The notes: generated from the letters alone by a model not told the origin. A DNA stretch of 64,000 nt from Anomaloglossus baeobatrachus (GCF_048569485.1 NW_027442046.1:62001-126000); one strand, 5' to 3'; shown: positions 31,089-43,356, counted from the stretch's first letter. Translations and numbers: made by a program.

Positions 31089-34000
31089 ATGACTGCTAAC
31101 ATTAACATCTTTTCCATTAATGTTAGGAGCATCAGAGACAAGTTCCGACGTCAGACAATTTTTGCGTTCCTTAACACTCAGTCTAGTGATGTATTTTTCC
31201 TGCAGGAATGCTCCCTTCCCTCCTCTAGGTCCTTCAACCATCTGGCCAGGGAGTGGACCCATGGCCCATCCTACTGGTCTGGCGGGGGCGACTGTAGGTC
31301 CGCGGGGGTCGCCGTGCTGATCAGGGGAAGCGCCTTCACATTGGACTCTGTTCAGGAAATCGTCTGCGGCAGGTTACTGCTCGTGGATGGCACCTGGGCG
31401 GGAGAACCTGTCAGGTTCATCAATGTGTATGCTTCTCCTGTGAAGAGCGATCGACTGGAGCTCCTCCAAGCCCTGCGCCCTCAGCTCGCTACCGCCAGGA
31501 CGGTAGTGATGGCCGGGGATTTCAACTGCCCGATTGAGGAGGATGGACGCAGTTCTGGAACGGCTGCCAAGTTGGACGTCACATCCAAACTGCTCATTGA
31601 GATGGTGACCGAAGCCTCTCTTGTGGACGTTGTTGGCTCCATCGGACTCGGATCCGTGAACTATTCATGGTGCCGATCCGATGGCTCGCTGCGTTCCAGG
31701 ATTGACTTTGTGTTTACCTCTCGGGCGGTTGGGCGGAGTGGGCACTCGATGGTCCCCTGCTTCTTCTCTGACCACAGAGCCATTCACTTTCAAGGTGTGC
31801 TGGGCCATGGCTTCCCCATTGGCCCGGGCTCCTGGAAGCTGAACTGCTCTCTGCTGGAAAAGGGTGAGATTCTGGAGGAGCTTAGAGCTGCCTACTCCAC
31901 GTGGCGGGCCTACAAGGCGGGCTTCCAGTCTGTTTCTGACTGGTGGGAATACGTTAAACTCGAGTTCCGTTTCTTCTTTCAGGCAAAGAGTCAACAACAG
32001 GCGTGTCTGAAGAGGAGGGACTTCAGGAGACTCCAGCGTGAGCTGCGTTCCCTGCAGGACCTTCTTCGATGCGGCTGGGACGTGAGAGAGGAGCTGGAGG
32101 AGACTAAGAGGAGCCTGAAAAGGCACTTCGAGGAGGAGTCCGAGCGAATTGTCTTCCGTTCCAAAGTGGAGAACCTGGAGAAGGGTGAGAAATGTAACTC
32201 GTTCTTTTTCAGGAAACTCCACGCCGGTCACACGCCCATGAATGAACTACGAGACGAGAGTGGAAGCATACGATGCGGGAAAGAGAATGTGATGAAGGTC
32301 GTCAGCGACTTCTACAGCGAACTCTACGCCCGCAAGACTACTGACCCCGAGGCCGCCGATAAGTTCCTGTCAGGTATCACTAACCATCTTGACCCTGCAG
32401 ACGCGGCGGCCATGGACGTTCCTCTGACGGTGGACGAGCTGCTCTCGGCCGCCAAATCCTTTAGTTCTGGCAGGACACCGGGCAGTGACGGCCTCCCAGC
32501 AGAGCTCTATGTAGCGCTGGGAGACCTAATCTGTCCGGACCTGTTAGGGCTGTATGAGGAGATGGTGGTGGAGGGCAGAATGCCTCCATCTCTGAGGGAA
32601 GGAATGGTCACGATCCTGTACAAGCGTAAAGGAGAGAGGTGCGACCTGAAGAATTGGCGTCCCATCACCCTTCTGAATGTCGACTACAAGATCCTGGCCA
32701 AGACGATGGCAACGAGACTGAAGACGGTTATCGGACGGATCATCCACCCGGATCAGACCTGCGGCATCCCCGGACGTCGCATCGCAGACAGCCTGGCTCT
32801 CATGCGGGACACGGTCGAGTACATCAAAGCCCGCCGGGTGCACGCAGCCCTGATCTCGTTGGATCAGGAAAAGGCCTTCGACCGTGTTTCCCATGAGTTC
32901 CTGGGCAAAGCTCTGCACAGGTTAGGTTTGGGTAACATGTTTTGTTTGTATGTCCAACTAATGTATTTTGATATTCACAGCTCGGTGTTGGTAAACGGCT
33001 GGAAGACTGACCCCTTCCCGGTCCTCTCAGGGGTCAGACAAGGCTGTCCTCTGTCACCTCTTCTTTTTGTTTGTGTTATAGAACTCTTTGCAGAGGCTAT
33101 CCGGCGGAATGGAGAGATCAGAGGGATCACCGCACCAGGACCAGAACGCTTCGAGGTCAAGTGCTCGCTCTACATGGACGACGTGACCGTCTTCTGCGCG
33201 GACCGGCGCTCAGTCGACACCCTCGTCCAGACCTGTGAGACCTTCGGACGGGCTTCGGGAGCCAAAGTCAACTGCGGGAAGTCGGAAGCCATGCTCTTCG
33301 GGGACTGGCAGCCGGCCTCTTCCGCCCCCTTCCCTTTCAGCATCCAGCCGGATTTCATCAAGGTTCTTGGAGTCTGGTTCGGGAAGGAAGGAGCAGCCCT
33401 CAAGTCCTGGGAGGAACGCTTGACCAAGATCACCCAACGGATCGGTCTGTGGAGCCTCAGACGCCTCACCTGTGAGGGCAAAGCACTGGTCCTGCGTAAC
33501 GAGGTACTGCCCGTGCTGCAGTACACGGCCCAGGCCTGGCCCCCCCTTGCCACCGTGTGCAGGGCCATTACCAGGACGGTGTTTCGTTTTGTCTGGGGAT
33601 CCAAGATGGACAGAGTAAAGCGGAGCATCATGTACAAGGATCCTCGCAAGGGTGGGAAGGGCGTACCCGATATCCCCACCCTCCTGCGATCCTCCTTCGT
33701 ATGTGACTGCGTTCGCCGAACTCTGCGAGTCAAGAGAGGTTCCGCGGGTGGGTCCATGTCTCGCTTCTTCCTGCTCCCCCTTTGGAGACGGTTAGGCTGG
33801 GACAAGTGGGACAGCTCCTTCCCCTACAACTGGACGGCGCCATGGTTCTACGGAGACGTGGTTCGGTTTGTGAGGGAACACCAACTGGAGGGACTCAAGC
33901 CTGATTTGTGGAAGCCAAAGACTATCCACAAACTCATCAGAGCCAAGGACGAAATGGAGAACATTCCAGGACTTCATCACGACACACTGGAGACTGTTTG

Positions 34001-34478
34001 GACAAACGTGTCATCGGCTGGATTGACCAACGGGCACAAGGACTTGTCATGGATGGCGATACAGGGCGGACTGCCCGTCCGGTCATTCATGCACGCCCGG
34101 AACCTGTGCAAAACCCGGTACTGCCCAAGGTGCCCCTTCGTGGAGGAAACATCGCTGCACGCCTTTTGGGACTGCCGTTTCGCACAGCGCCTGTTGGTTG
34201 CCCTGGAGGATGACCTGAGGAACTCCGTCCCCAGAGGGAGCCTATCGTACCATTCCGTACTTTATGGACTCTTCCCTGGGACTCACACCGTTGGAGCCAT
34301 CCAGGAGGCTTGGCGCCTTATGAACTGCTTTAAGGACGCTATTTGGGTCGCCAGGAACCGGCTCATCTTGAAGAGGGAGAGGATGTCTATCCAGGATTGC
34401 CGCAGGCTGATCCACAGCCTGCTCAGAGACTATTCCATCATGGACAGTCCGGACGACAGCGCCGAGGAGGAGGTTTAG
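31089..34478 (+). CDS. Keno ORF2, AP-endonuclease/reverse transcriptase (copy B)
   Basis: 1,129 aa, same layout and catalytic residues as copy A (GDFN 143-146, SDH 227-229, YMDD 695-698, C-terminal CCHC). Private changes include L187 in place of H in SIGHGSVN, and I394/C396 in place of M394/R396 between nuclease and RT, none in a catalytic motif. Confidence 0.92.
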   Translation: MTANINIFSINVRSIRDKFRRQTIFAFLNTQSSDVFFLQECSLPSSRSFNHLAREWTHGPSYWSGGGDCRSAGVAVLIRGSAFTLDSVQEIVCGRLLLVDGTWAGEPVRFINVYASPVKSDRLELLQALRPQLATARTVVMAGDFNCPIEEDGRSSGTAAKLDVTSKLLIEMVTEASLVDVVGSIGLGSVNYSWCRSDGSLRSRIDFVFTSRAVGRSGHSMVPCFFSDHRAIHFQGVLGHGFPIGPGSWKLNCSLLEKGEILEELRAAYSTWRAYKAGFQSVSDWWEYVKLEFRFFFQAKSQQQACLKRRDFRRLQRELRSLQDLLRCGWDVREELEETKRSLKRHFEEESERIVFRSKVENLEKGEKCNSFFFRKLHAGHTPMNELRDESGSIRCGKENVMKVVSDFYSELYARKTTDPEAADKFLSGITNHLDPADAAAMDVPLTVDELLSAAKSFSSGRTPGSDGLPAELYVALGDLICPDLLGLYEEMVVEGRMPPSLREGMVTILYKRKGERCDLKNWRPITLLNVDYKILAKTMATRLKTVIGRIIHPDQTCGIPGRRIADSLALMRDTVEYIKARRVHAALISLDQEKAFDRVSHEFLGKALHRLGLGNMFCLYVQLMYFDIHSSVLVNGWKTDPFPVLSGVRQGCPLSPLLFVCVIELFAEAIRRNGEIRGITAPGPERFEVKCSLYMDDVTVFCADRRSVDTLVQTCETFGRASGAKVNCGKSEAMLFGDWQPASSAPFPFSIQPDFIKVLGVWFGKEGAALKSWEERLTKITQRIGLWSLRRLTCEGKALVLRNEVLPVLQYTAQAWPPLATVCRAITRTVFRFVWGSKMDRVKRSIMYKDPRKGGKGVPDIPTLLRSSFVCDCVRRTLRVKRGSAGGSMSRFFLLPLWRRLGWDKWDSSFPYNWTAPWFYGDVVRFVREHQLEGLKPDLWKPKTIHKLIRAKDEMENIPGLHHDTLETVWTNVSSAGLTNGHKDLSWMAIQGGLPVRSFMHARNLCKTRYCPRCPFVEETSLHAFWDCRFAQRLLVALEDDLRNSVPRGSLSYHSVLYGLFPGTHTVGAIQEAWRLMNCFKDAIWVARNRLILKRERMSIQDCRRLIHSLLRDYSIMDSPDDSAEEEV

Positions 34479-34802
34479 ACCTCTTCCATGCCCCCTCCCT
34501 CCTTTTCCCGTTATGTGCGTCTTTCAATAAAGCTTCGGGCCTGTGACTTCCCAACCCTATCCCCCTTTTCCCCTACCCCCATCCCCCAATCGCCGGTTCG
34601 TCGTTATTTATTGTCTAACTTTTTCTTTCAGCTTGAGTGTTATGGATAAGCATAGGAGCGTGATGTATAGTTTAGTGCGTCGTACTCTATGGCTATGTAA
34701 GAAGGATTGTATATTTCTGTGTGTACGGGGCTGCGGCACTGTACACGGTTTGTTACCTTTTTGTGAGTAGTGCATGATAATAAAGATGCTGTTAAATCAA
34801 AA
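34479..34802 (+). other. Keno 3' UTR with standard tail (copy B)
   Basis: AATAAA at 34526-34531 and again at 34779-34784, then gatgctgttaaatcaaa up to the U2 junction. The last ~11 bases (ttaaatcaaaa) and a nearby tttttgtg block recur at the end of the 0.8-kb element, consistent with a shared recognition tail. Confidence 0.75.
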
Positions 34803-34953
34803 ATCTGTTCTTATCAGTTTAATATCTGATACGTCCCCTATCTGGGGACCATATATTAAATGGATTTTTAGAACAGGGAGATGGAAAAAGAGCTTGCTCT
34901 GTCCACTCCACGCATTGACCTGGTATTGCAGTACCTCCAGGACCGGTGCACCC

Positions 34954-36344
34954 CTTCTTAACCCAGTTTCCAAAAGCAGAACTCAATTCACCTGATTCAT
35001 ATTAGCCCGATTTAATGAATTGGAAGAAAGCATACGTCTTCATATGCACCTCAATTTGGCCCATTCACTTTTCACACTTCCTCCTTTTGTTTTTTATCTT
35101 TCACACTTTTGACTTTCTTTATTCATCCAAATAGCAAACTCATCACCACTCAACCTGACCAACTCGGCTATGTCCCGTGCTGCAGTTCTCTGTCTTATCT
35201 AGATCATTTGCAATTGAATGGAATAGATCCCTTTTGGACAAAGTGGATTCACCTGCTGCTGCAGTGACCACAGGTGTGATAAGATCTAGAATTGGCATCT
35301 GGTGCGATCTCTCCGCTTCCACTCCAAAGAAAGTTACCTGTTTATTCCTATCATGCATTGGTTTTTGGGGTTTTCTTTGAGTAATGATGATCTCTTTAGT
35401 AGTCTGTTGGCGCCCTCTCCTGGAGGAATAGTTTGCTTGCTCTTGGACATTCTAAAAGAGAGGTCATGATAGACATTGAGCTTCTGAGCTCAATTGGGGA
35501 CAGTCATGGGTGATGAATGTTTGCAACCTGCTGCAAAGCCTCATACCGCAATATAAGGAACGTCAAATACTAAGAAAGGGCGGCCTATGAAAGAATTACT
35601 ACTTTCAATAAGTACACTTAAACGGCTAATTGGGAATAGAAAAACTGTAAAAAGCCCTCTGAGAAAGCCCCCCTCTAACCTTTGATAGTAAGCTTTTCTG
35701 TAGTCTGCCTGTTGATGTATTTTCCGTTTGAACTGTGCACAACATGAAGAGACGGAACACTGGCGGCTTGTCACAATGCCCCCGCTGACATCACAATAGC
35801 GCTGCTGCCTAGAAAACAAGCTGCGCAGCAGAAGTTGTTCTTTGGGTGGGAGGGTGGGCTAGTGTAAGGAGGGGGCAAGCTCTTTTTTTCCCGGGTGGTA
35901 GGGGGATGACAGGAGAAGGGATGCGGGTGGTGAGAAGGGTACAGAGGGCAGGGTTTGGGGGCTGGGAAGGAAAGGGAAAAGATTAGGGTTTGGGGATGAT
36001 GAAAGGGCTTTCTACGGGTAAGGATGGCAAAGGGTGGCAGTGACGGAAAGTCAGGCAACCTGTCCTGTCCGTCTTTTTGTATCGTGAATTGGAAAGACTG
36101 CAAGGGGGAGGGGAGTTGCTTGCGCCCTAAAGGAGGAGTTATTCAGATTCATTGCAGTGGGGGGCGGCGGCTGCAAAACGCACCATTCTTCTTGTTTTTG
36201 CTCTGCAAAGCAGCCTTTTCAAGGGTTGGCTTGGGTGACAAAATGTCTTCTGTAGGCGTGGGTTTGTCTCCCTCTCGCTCTCTCTCCCTAAGATGTGTCC
36301 GGCATAGGCCAGGGTGCCACTCGAGGCCCAAACCAATTCTGGTT
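34954..36344 (+). repeat. U2 spacer after Keno copy B
   Basis: A full-length standard spacer with 3' box, quadruplex and promoter; no gene seen. Confidence 0.9.
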
Positions 36345-37335
36345 ATCGCTTCTCGGCCTTTTGGCCAAGATCAAGTGTAGTGTTGTTCGAAGAGGTGGTT
36401 TAAGCTCCAGGCCACCTTAGTACAATGATACAATGCACACTGGAAGGTTGCGCTTGCTAGTACTCTGGGTGGATAGTATATTCATCTAGAGGAAAACATG
36501 GCCCTACCAGGATCGAGGCTATTAGACTGAGTAAGGGTGGGGGGCTATGGTACAACGTGCCCCAGGACTGACGACCCTGGAGTGAGTCTGAGCTTGCTGG
36601 CTTGGGACCCCGGCAAGCCTTGGGCTCTGTAGCACACCGTACCTTGCCTTTTCATACTTTTTGAGCATATTACCCTATCCCGGCCTTCTGGCTAGGAAGG
36701 GAAATTTTTATAATCCCGGTCGGAGGTCTGGTCAGCTTTGGGCTGAGAAACTAACACCCGGTTGGAGGTCTGGGTCAGCTTCGGCTGAGAAACCAACACC
36801 CGGTTGGAGGTCTGGGTCAGCTTCGGCTGAGAAACCAACACCCGGTTGGAGGTCCGGTTAGCCTTGGGCTGAGAAACCAACACCGGTTGACGGTCCGGGC
36901 AGTTTCGGCTGCGAAACCAACAACTAGTAGCTCTCTACTCCACTTGGGTAAGATGCCTGGGGGGACGCTGGGAGCAACGACAAGGCTCAACCAGGCTTCG
37001 GCTTGGGGGAGCACCGAAGATCCCTGACCCTTGCTGTGGCCTTCTGGCTCGAAGGGACGGGGTTGATTTTTGGGGACCCTCTCCTCACGGTGGGGTCCAC
37101 ACGAATCCTAGCCTTTGCACTGTTTTTGGTGTGACTTCGGTCATGCATTTTTTGTGGTGCTTTGGAAAGCTTCATTAAATCAAAATCTGTTCTTATCAGT
37201 TTAATATCTGATACGTCCCCTATCTGGGGACCATATATTAAATGGATTTTTAGAACAGGGAGATGGAAAAAGAGCTTGCTCTGTCCACTCCACGCATTGA
37301 CCTGGTATTGCAGTACCTCCAGGACCGGTGCACCC
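36345..37335 (+). pseudogene. U2 (RNU2): U2 locus 14, split by a U2-SINE-like element
   Basis: U2 nt 1-37 at 36345-36381, with ggccaag for ggctaag (nt 22), then the insert, then nt 38-188 at 37185-37335. Confidence 0.93.
36382..37184 (+). mobile_element. U2-SINE-like element, type A, full length
   Basis: 803 bp, five hairpin repeats, seamless 5' junction and tail ttaaatcaaa. Private changes include gatgcctggggggacg near 36951. Confidence 0.8.
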
Positions 37336-40305
37336 CTTCTTAACCCAGTTTCCAAAAGCAGAACTCAATTCACCTGATTCATATTAGCCCGATTTAATGA
37401 ATTGGAAGAAAGCATACGTCTTCATATGCACCTCAATTTGGCCCATTCACTTTTCACACTTCCTCCTTTTGTTTTTTATCTTTCACACTTTTGACTTTCT
37501 TTATTCATCCAAATAGCAAACTCATCACCACTCAACCTGACCAACTCGGCTATGTCCCGTGCTGCAGTTCTCTGTCTTATCTAGATCATTTGCAATTGAA
37601 TGGAATAGATCCCTTTTGGACAAAGTGGATTCACCTGCTGCTGCAGTGACCACAGGTGTGATAAGATCTAGAATTGGCATCTGGTGCGATCTCTCCGCTT
37701 CCACTCCAAAGAAAGTTACCTGTTTATTCCTATCATGCATTGGTTTTTGGGGTTTTCTTTGAGTAATGATGATCTCTTTAGTAGTCTGTTGGCGCCCTCT
37801 CCTGGAGGAATAGTTTGCTTGCTCTTGGACATTCTAAAAGAGAGGTCATGATAGACATTGAGCTTCTGAGCTCAATTGGGGACAGTCATGGGTGATGAAT
37901 GTTTGCAACCTGCTGCAAAGCCTCATACCGCAATATAAGGAACGTCAAATACTAAGAAAGGGCGGCCTATGAAAGAATTACTACTTTCAATAAGTACACT
38001 TAAACGGCTAATTGGGAATAGAAAAACTGTAAAAAGCCCTCTGAGAAAGCCCCACTCTAACCTTTGATAGTAAGCTTTTCTGTAGTCTGCCTGTTGATGT
38101 ATTTTCCGTTTGAACTGTGCACAACATGAAGAGACGGAACACTGGCGGCTTGTCACAATGCCCCCGCTGACATCACAATAGCGCTGCTGCCTAGAAAACA
38201 AGCTGCGCAGCAGAAGTTGTTCTTTGGGTGGGAGGGTGGGCTAGTGTAAGGAGGGGGCAAGCTCTTTTTTTCCCGGGTGGTAGGGGGATGACAGGAGAAG
38301 GGATGCGGGTGGTGAGAAGGGTACAGAGGGCAGGGTTTGGGGGCTGGGAAGGAAAGGGAAAAGATTAGGGTTTGGGGATGATGAAAGGGCTTTCTACGGG
38401 TAAGGATGGCAAAGGGTGGCAGTGACGGAAAGTCAGGCAACCTGTCCTGTCCGTCTTTTTGTATCGTGAATTGGAAAGACTGCAAGGGGGAGGGGAGTTG
38501 CTTGCGCCCTAAAGGAGGAGTTATTCAGATTCATTGCAGTGGGGGGCGGCGGCTGCAAAACGCACCATTCTTCTTGTTTTTGCTCTGCAAAGCAGCCTTT
38601 TCAAGGGTTGGCTTGGGTGACAAAATGTCTTCTGTAGGCGTGGGTTTGTCTCCCTCTCGCTCTCTCTCCCTAAGATGTGTCCGGCATAGGCCAGGGTGCC
38701 ACTCGAGGCCCAAACCAATTCTGGTTATCGCTTCTCGGCCTTTTGGCTAAGATCAAGTGTAGTATCTGTTCTTATCAGTTTAATATCTGATACGTCCCCT
38801 ATCTGGGGACCATATATTAAATGGATTTTTAGAACAGGGAGATGGAAAAAGAGCTTGCTCTGTCCACTCCACGCATTGACCTGGTATTGCAGTACCTCCA
38901 GGACCGGTGCACCCCTTCTTAACCCAGTTTCCAAAAGCAGAACTCAATTCACCTGATTCATATTAGCCCGATTTAATGAATTGGAAGAAAGCATACGTCT
39001 TCATATGCACCTCAATTTGGCCCATTCACTTTTCACACTTCCTCCTTTTGTTTTTTATCTTTCACACTTTTGACTTTCTTTATTCATCCAAATAGCAAAC
39101 TCATCACCACTCAACCTGACCAACTCGGCTATGTCCCGTGCTGCAGTTCTCTGTCTTATCTAGATCATTTGCAATTGAATGGAATAGATCCCTTTTGGAC
39201 AAAGTGGATTCACCTGCTGCTGCAGTGACCACAGGTGTGATAAGATCTAGAATTGGCATCTGGTGCGATCTCTCCGCTTCCACTCCAAAGAAAGTTACCT
39301 GTTTATTCCTATCATGCATTGGTTTTTGGGGTTTTCTTTGAGTAATGATGATCTCTTTAGTAGTCTGTTGGCGCCCTCTCCTGGAGGAATAGTTTGCTTG
39401 CTCTTGGACATTCTAAAAGAGAGTTCATGATAGACATTGAGCTTCTGAGCTCAATTGGGGACAGTCATGGGTGATGAATGTTTGCAACCTGCTGCAAAGC
39501 CTCATACCGCAATATAAGGAACGTCAAATACTAAGAAAGGGCGGCCTATGAAAGAATTACTACTTTCAATAAGTACACTTAAACGGCTAATTGGGAATAG
39601 AAAAACTGTAAAAAGCCCTCTGAGAAAGCCCCCCTCTAACCTTTGATAGTAAGCTTTTCTGTAGTCTGCCTGTTGATGTATTTTCCGTTTGAACTGTGCA
39701 CAACATGAAGAGACGGAACACTGGCGGCTTGTCACAATGCCCCCGCTGACATCACAATAGCGCTGCTGCCTAGAAAACAAGCTGCGCAGCAGAAGTTGTT
39801 CTTTGGGTGGGAGGGTGGGCTAGTGTAAGGAGGGGGCAAGCTCTTTTTTTCCCGGGTGGTAGGGGGATGACAGGAGAAGGGATGCGGGTGGTGAGAAGGG
39901 TACAGAGGGCAGGGTTTGGGGGCTGGGAAGGAAAGGGAAAAGATTAGGGTTTGGGGATGATGAAAGGGCTTTCTACGGGTAAGGATGGCAAAGGGTGGCA
40001 GTGACGGAAAGTCAGGCAACCTGTCCTGTCCGTCTTTTTGTATCGTGAATTGGAAAGACTGCAAGGGGGAGGGGAGTTGCTTGCGCCCTAAAGGAGGAGT
40101 TATTCAGATTCATTGCAGTGGGGGGCGGCGGCTGCAAAACGCACCATTCTTCTTGTTTTTGCTCTGCAAAGCAGCCTTTTCAAGGGTTGGCTTGGGTGAC
40201 AAAATGTCTTCTGTAGGCGTGGGTTTGTCTCCCTCTCGCTCTCTCTCCCTAAGATGTGTCCGGCATAGGCCAGGGTGCCACTCGAGGCCCAAACCAATTC
40301 TGGTT
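37336..40305 (+). repeat. U2 array block II: spacers around two intact genes
   Basis: Spacers 37336-38726 and 38915-40305 are standard full units. The first carries ccccactc for cccccctc near 38050; the second carries gagttcatg for gaggtcatg near 39420. No gene other than U2. Confidence 0.9.
38727..38914 (+). ncRNA. U2 (RNU2): U2 snRNA gene, copy 15 (intact)
   Basis: Matches copy 1, with full promoter upstream and 3' box at 38927-38941. Confidence 0.95.
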
Positions 40306-40493
40306 ATCGCTTCTCGGCCTTTTGGCTAAGATCAAGTGTAGTATCTGTTCTTATCAGTTTAATATCTGATACGTTCCCTATCTGGGGACCATATATTAAA
40401 TGGATTTTTAGAACAGGGAGATGGAAAAAGAGCTTGCTCTGTCCACTCCACGCATTGACCTGGTATTGCAGTACCTCCAGGACCGGTGCACCC
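40306..40493 (+). ncRNA. U2 (RNU2): U2 snRNA gene, copy 16 (intact, one stem IIb change)
   Basis: Full-length U2 with full promoter. C to T at nt 70 (40375) turns a C-G pair of stem IIb into U-G, so the stem should still form. It is the last promoter-bearing U2 before the pseudogene run. Confidence 0.92.
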
Positions 40494-41069
40494 CTTCTTA
40501 ACCCAGTTTCCAAAAGCAGAACTCAATTCACCTGATTCATATTAGCCCGATTTAATGAATTGGAAGAAAGCATACGTCTTCATATGCACCTCAATTTGGC
40601 CCATTCACTTTTCACACTTCCTCCTTTTGTTTTTTATCTTTCACACTTTTGACTTTCTTTATTCATCCAAATAGCAAACTCATCACCACTCAACCTGACC
40701 AACTCGGCTATGTCCCGTGCTGCAGTTCTCTGTCTTATCTAGATCATTTGCAATTGAATGGAATAGATCCCTTTTGGACAAAGTGGATTCACCTGCTGCT
40801 GCAGTGACCACAGGTGTGATAAGATCTAGAATTGGCATCTGGTGCGATCTCTCCGCTTCCACTCCAAAGAAAGTTACCTGTTTATTCCTATCATGCATTG
40901 GTTTTTGGGGTTTTCTTTGAGTAATGATGATCTCTTTAGTAGTCTGTTGGCGCCCTCTCCTGGAGGAATAGTTTGCTTGCTCTTGGACATTCTAAAAGAG
41001 AGGTCATGATAGACATTGAGCTTCTGAGCTCAATTGGGGACAGTCATGGGTGATGAATGTTTGCAACCT

Positions 41070-41849
41070 CCAGGCCACCTTAGTACAATGATACAATGCA
41101 CACTGGAAGGTTGCGCTTGCTAGTACTCTGGGTGGATAGTATATTCATCAAGAGGAAAACATGGCCCTACCAGGATCGAGGCTATTAGACTGAGTAAGGG
41201 TGGGGGGCTATGGTACAACGTGCCCCAGGACTGACGACCCTGGAGTGAGTCTGAGCTTGCTGGCTTGGGACCCCGGCAAGCCTTGGGCTCTGTAGCACAC
41301 CGTACCTTGCCTTTTCATACTTTTTGAGCATATTACCCTATCCTGGCCTTCTGGGTAGGAAGGGAAATTTTTATAATCCCGGTCGGAGGTCTGGTCAGCT
41401 TTGGGCTGAGAAACTAACACCCGGTTGGAGGTCCGGGTCAGCTTCGGCTGAGAAACCAACACCCGGTTGGAGGTCTGGGTCAGCTTCGGCTGAGAAACCA
41501 ACACCCGGTTGGAGGTCCGGTTAGCCTTGGGCTGAGAAACCAACACCGGTTGACGGTCCGGGCAGTTTCGGCTGCGAAACCAACAACTAGTAGTTCTCTA
41601 CTCCACTTGGGTAAGATGCCTGGGTGGACGCTGGGAGCAACAACAAGGCTCAACCAGGCTTCGGCTTGGGGGAGCACCGAAGATCCCTGACCCTTGCTGT
41701 GGCCTTCTGGCTCGGAGGGACGGGGTTGATTTTTGGGGACCCTCTCCTCACGGTGGGGTCCACACGAATCCTAGCCTTTGCACTGTTTTTGGTGTGACTT
41801 CGGTCATGCATTTTTTGTGGTGCTTTGGAAAGCTTCATTAAATCAAAAA
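41070..41849 (+). mobile_element. U2-SINE-like element, 5'-clipped, higher-order unit 1
   Basis: 780 bp beginning at ccaggccacc, about 24 bp inside the normal 5' end. Loss of the end is by deletion with the promoter, not by truncated reverse transcription. Confidence 0.8.
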
Positions 41850-42000
41850 ATCTGTTCTTATCAGTTTAATATCTGATACGTCCCCTATCTGGGGACCATA
41901 TATTAAATGGATTTTTAGAACAGGGAGATGGAAAAAGAGCTTGCTCTGTCCACTCCACGCATTGACCTGGTATTGCAGTACCTCCAGGAACGGTGCACCC
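41850..42000 (+). pseudogene. U2 (RNU2): Promoterless U2 3' half (nt 38-188), unit 1
   Basis: Lacks nt 1-37 and the promoter but keeps Sm site and 3' box. nt 178 is A (ccaggaacgg, as in human U2), where promoter-bearing copies have C. Confidence 0.92.
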
Positions 42001-42576
42001 CTTCTTAACCCAGTTTCCAAAAGCAGAACTCAATTCACCTGATTCATATTAGCCCGGTTTAATGAATTGGAAGAAAGCATACGTCTTCATATGCACCTCA
42101 ATTTGGCCCATTCACTTTTCACACTTCCTCCTTTTGTTTTTTATCTTTCACACTTTTGACTTTCTTTATTCATCCAAATAGCAAACTCATCACCACTCAA
42201 CCTGACCAACTCGGCTATGTCCCGTGCTGCAGTTCTCTGTCTTATCTAGATCATTTGCAATTGAATGGAATAGATCCCTTTTGGACAAAGTGGATTCACC
42301 TGCTGCTGCAGTGACCACAGGTGTGATAAGATCTAGAATTGGCATCTGGTGCGATCTCTCCGCTTCCACTCCAAAGAAAGTTACCTGTTTATTCCTATCA
42401 TGCATTGGTTTTTGGGGTTTTCTTTGAGTAATGATGATCTCTTTAGTAGTCTGTTGGCGCCCTCTCCTGGAGGAATAGTTTGCTTGCTCTTGGACATTCT
42501 AAAAGAGAGGTCATGATAGACATTGAGCTTCTGAGCTCAATTGGGGACAGTCATGGGTGATGAATGTTTGCAACCT

Positions 42577-43356
42577 CCAGGCCACCTTAGTACAATGATA
42601 CAATGCACACTGGAAGGTTGCGCTTGCTAGTACTCTGGGTGGATAGTATATTCATCAAGAGGAAAACATGGCCCTACCAGGATCGAGGCTATTAGACTGA
42701 GTAAGGGTGGGGGGCTATGGTACAACGTGCCCCAGGACTGACGACCCTGGAGTGAGTCTGAGCTTGCTGGCTTGGGACCCCGGCAAGCCTTGGGCTCTGT
42801 AGCACACCGTACCTTGCCTTTTCATACTTTTTGAGCATATTACCCTATCCTGGCCTTCTGGGTAGGAAGGGAAATTTTTATAATCCCGGTCGGAGGTCTG
42901 GTCAGCTTTGGGCTGAGAAACTAACACCCGGTTGGAGGTCCGGGTCAGCTTCGGCTGAGAAACCAACACCCGGTTGGAGGTCTGGGTCAGCTTCGGCTGA
43001 GAAACCAACACCCGGTTGGAGGTCCGGTTAGCCTTGGGCTGAGAAACCAACACCGGTTGACGGTCCGGGCAGTTTCGGCTGCGAAACCAACAACTAGTAG
43101 TTCTCTACTCCACTTGGGTAAGATGCCTGGGTGGACGCTGGGAGCAACAACAAGGCTCAACCAGGCTTCGGCTTGGGGGAGCACCGAAGATCCCTGACCC
43201 TTGCTGTGGCCTTCTGGCTCGGAGGGACGGGGTTGATTTTTGGGGACCCTCTCCTCACGGTGGGGTCCACACGAATCCTAGCCTTTGCACTGTTTTTGGT
43301 GTGACTTCGGTCATGCATTTTTTGTGGTGCTTTGGAAAGCTTCATTAAATCAAAAA
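42577..43356 (+). mobile_element. U2-SINE-like element, 5'-clipped, higher-order unit 2
   Basis: Copy of the unit 1 element at an offset of exactly 1,507 bp; no difference noticed. Confidence 0.8.

Larger units (their letters stand above)
29271..34802 (+). mobile_element. Keno: Keno-like U2-specific LINE, copy B, full length, ORF1 frameshifted
   Basis: 5,532 bp, nearly identical to copies A and C. It ends in the standard tail gatgctgttaaatcaaa. ORF2 is open; ORF1 is broken by one extra C in a homopolymer. It follows a 199-bp-insert unit, as copy A does. Confidence 0.87.
29219..34953 (+). pseudogene. U2 (RNU2): U2 locus 13, split by Keno copy B
   Basis: U2 nt 1-52 at 29219-29270; nt 38-188 at 34803-34953; 15-bp duplication of nt 38-52 at 29256-29270 and 34803-34817. 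Confidence 0.95.
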
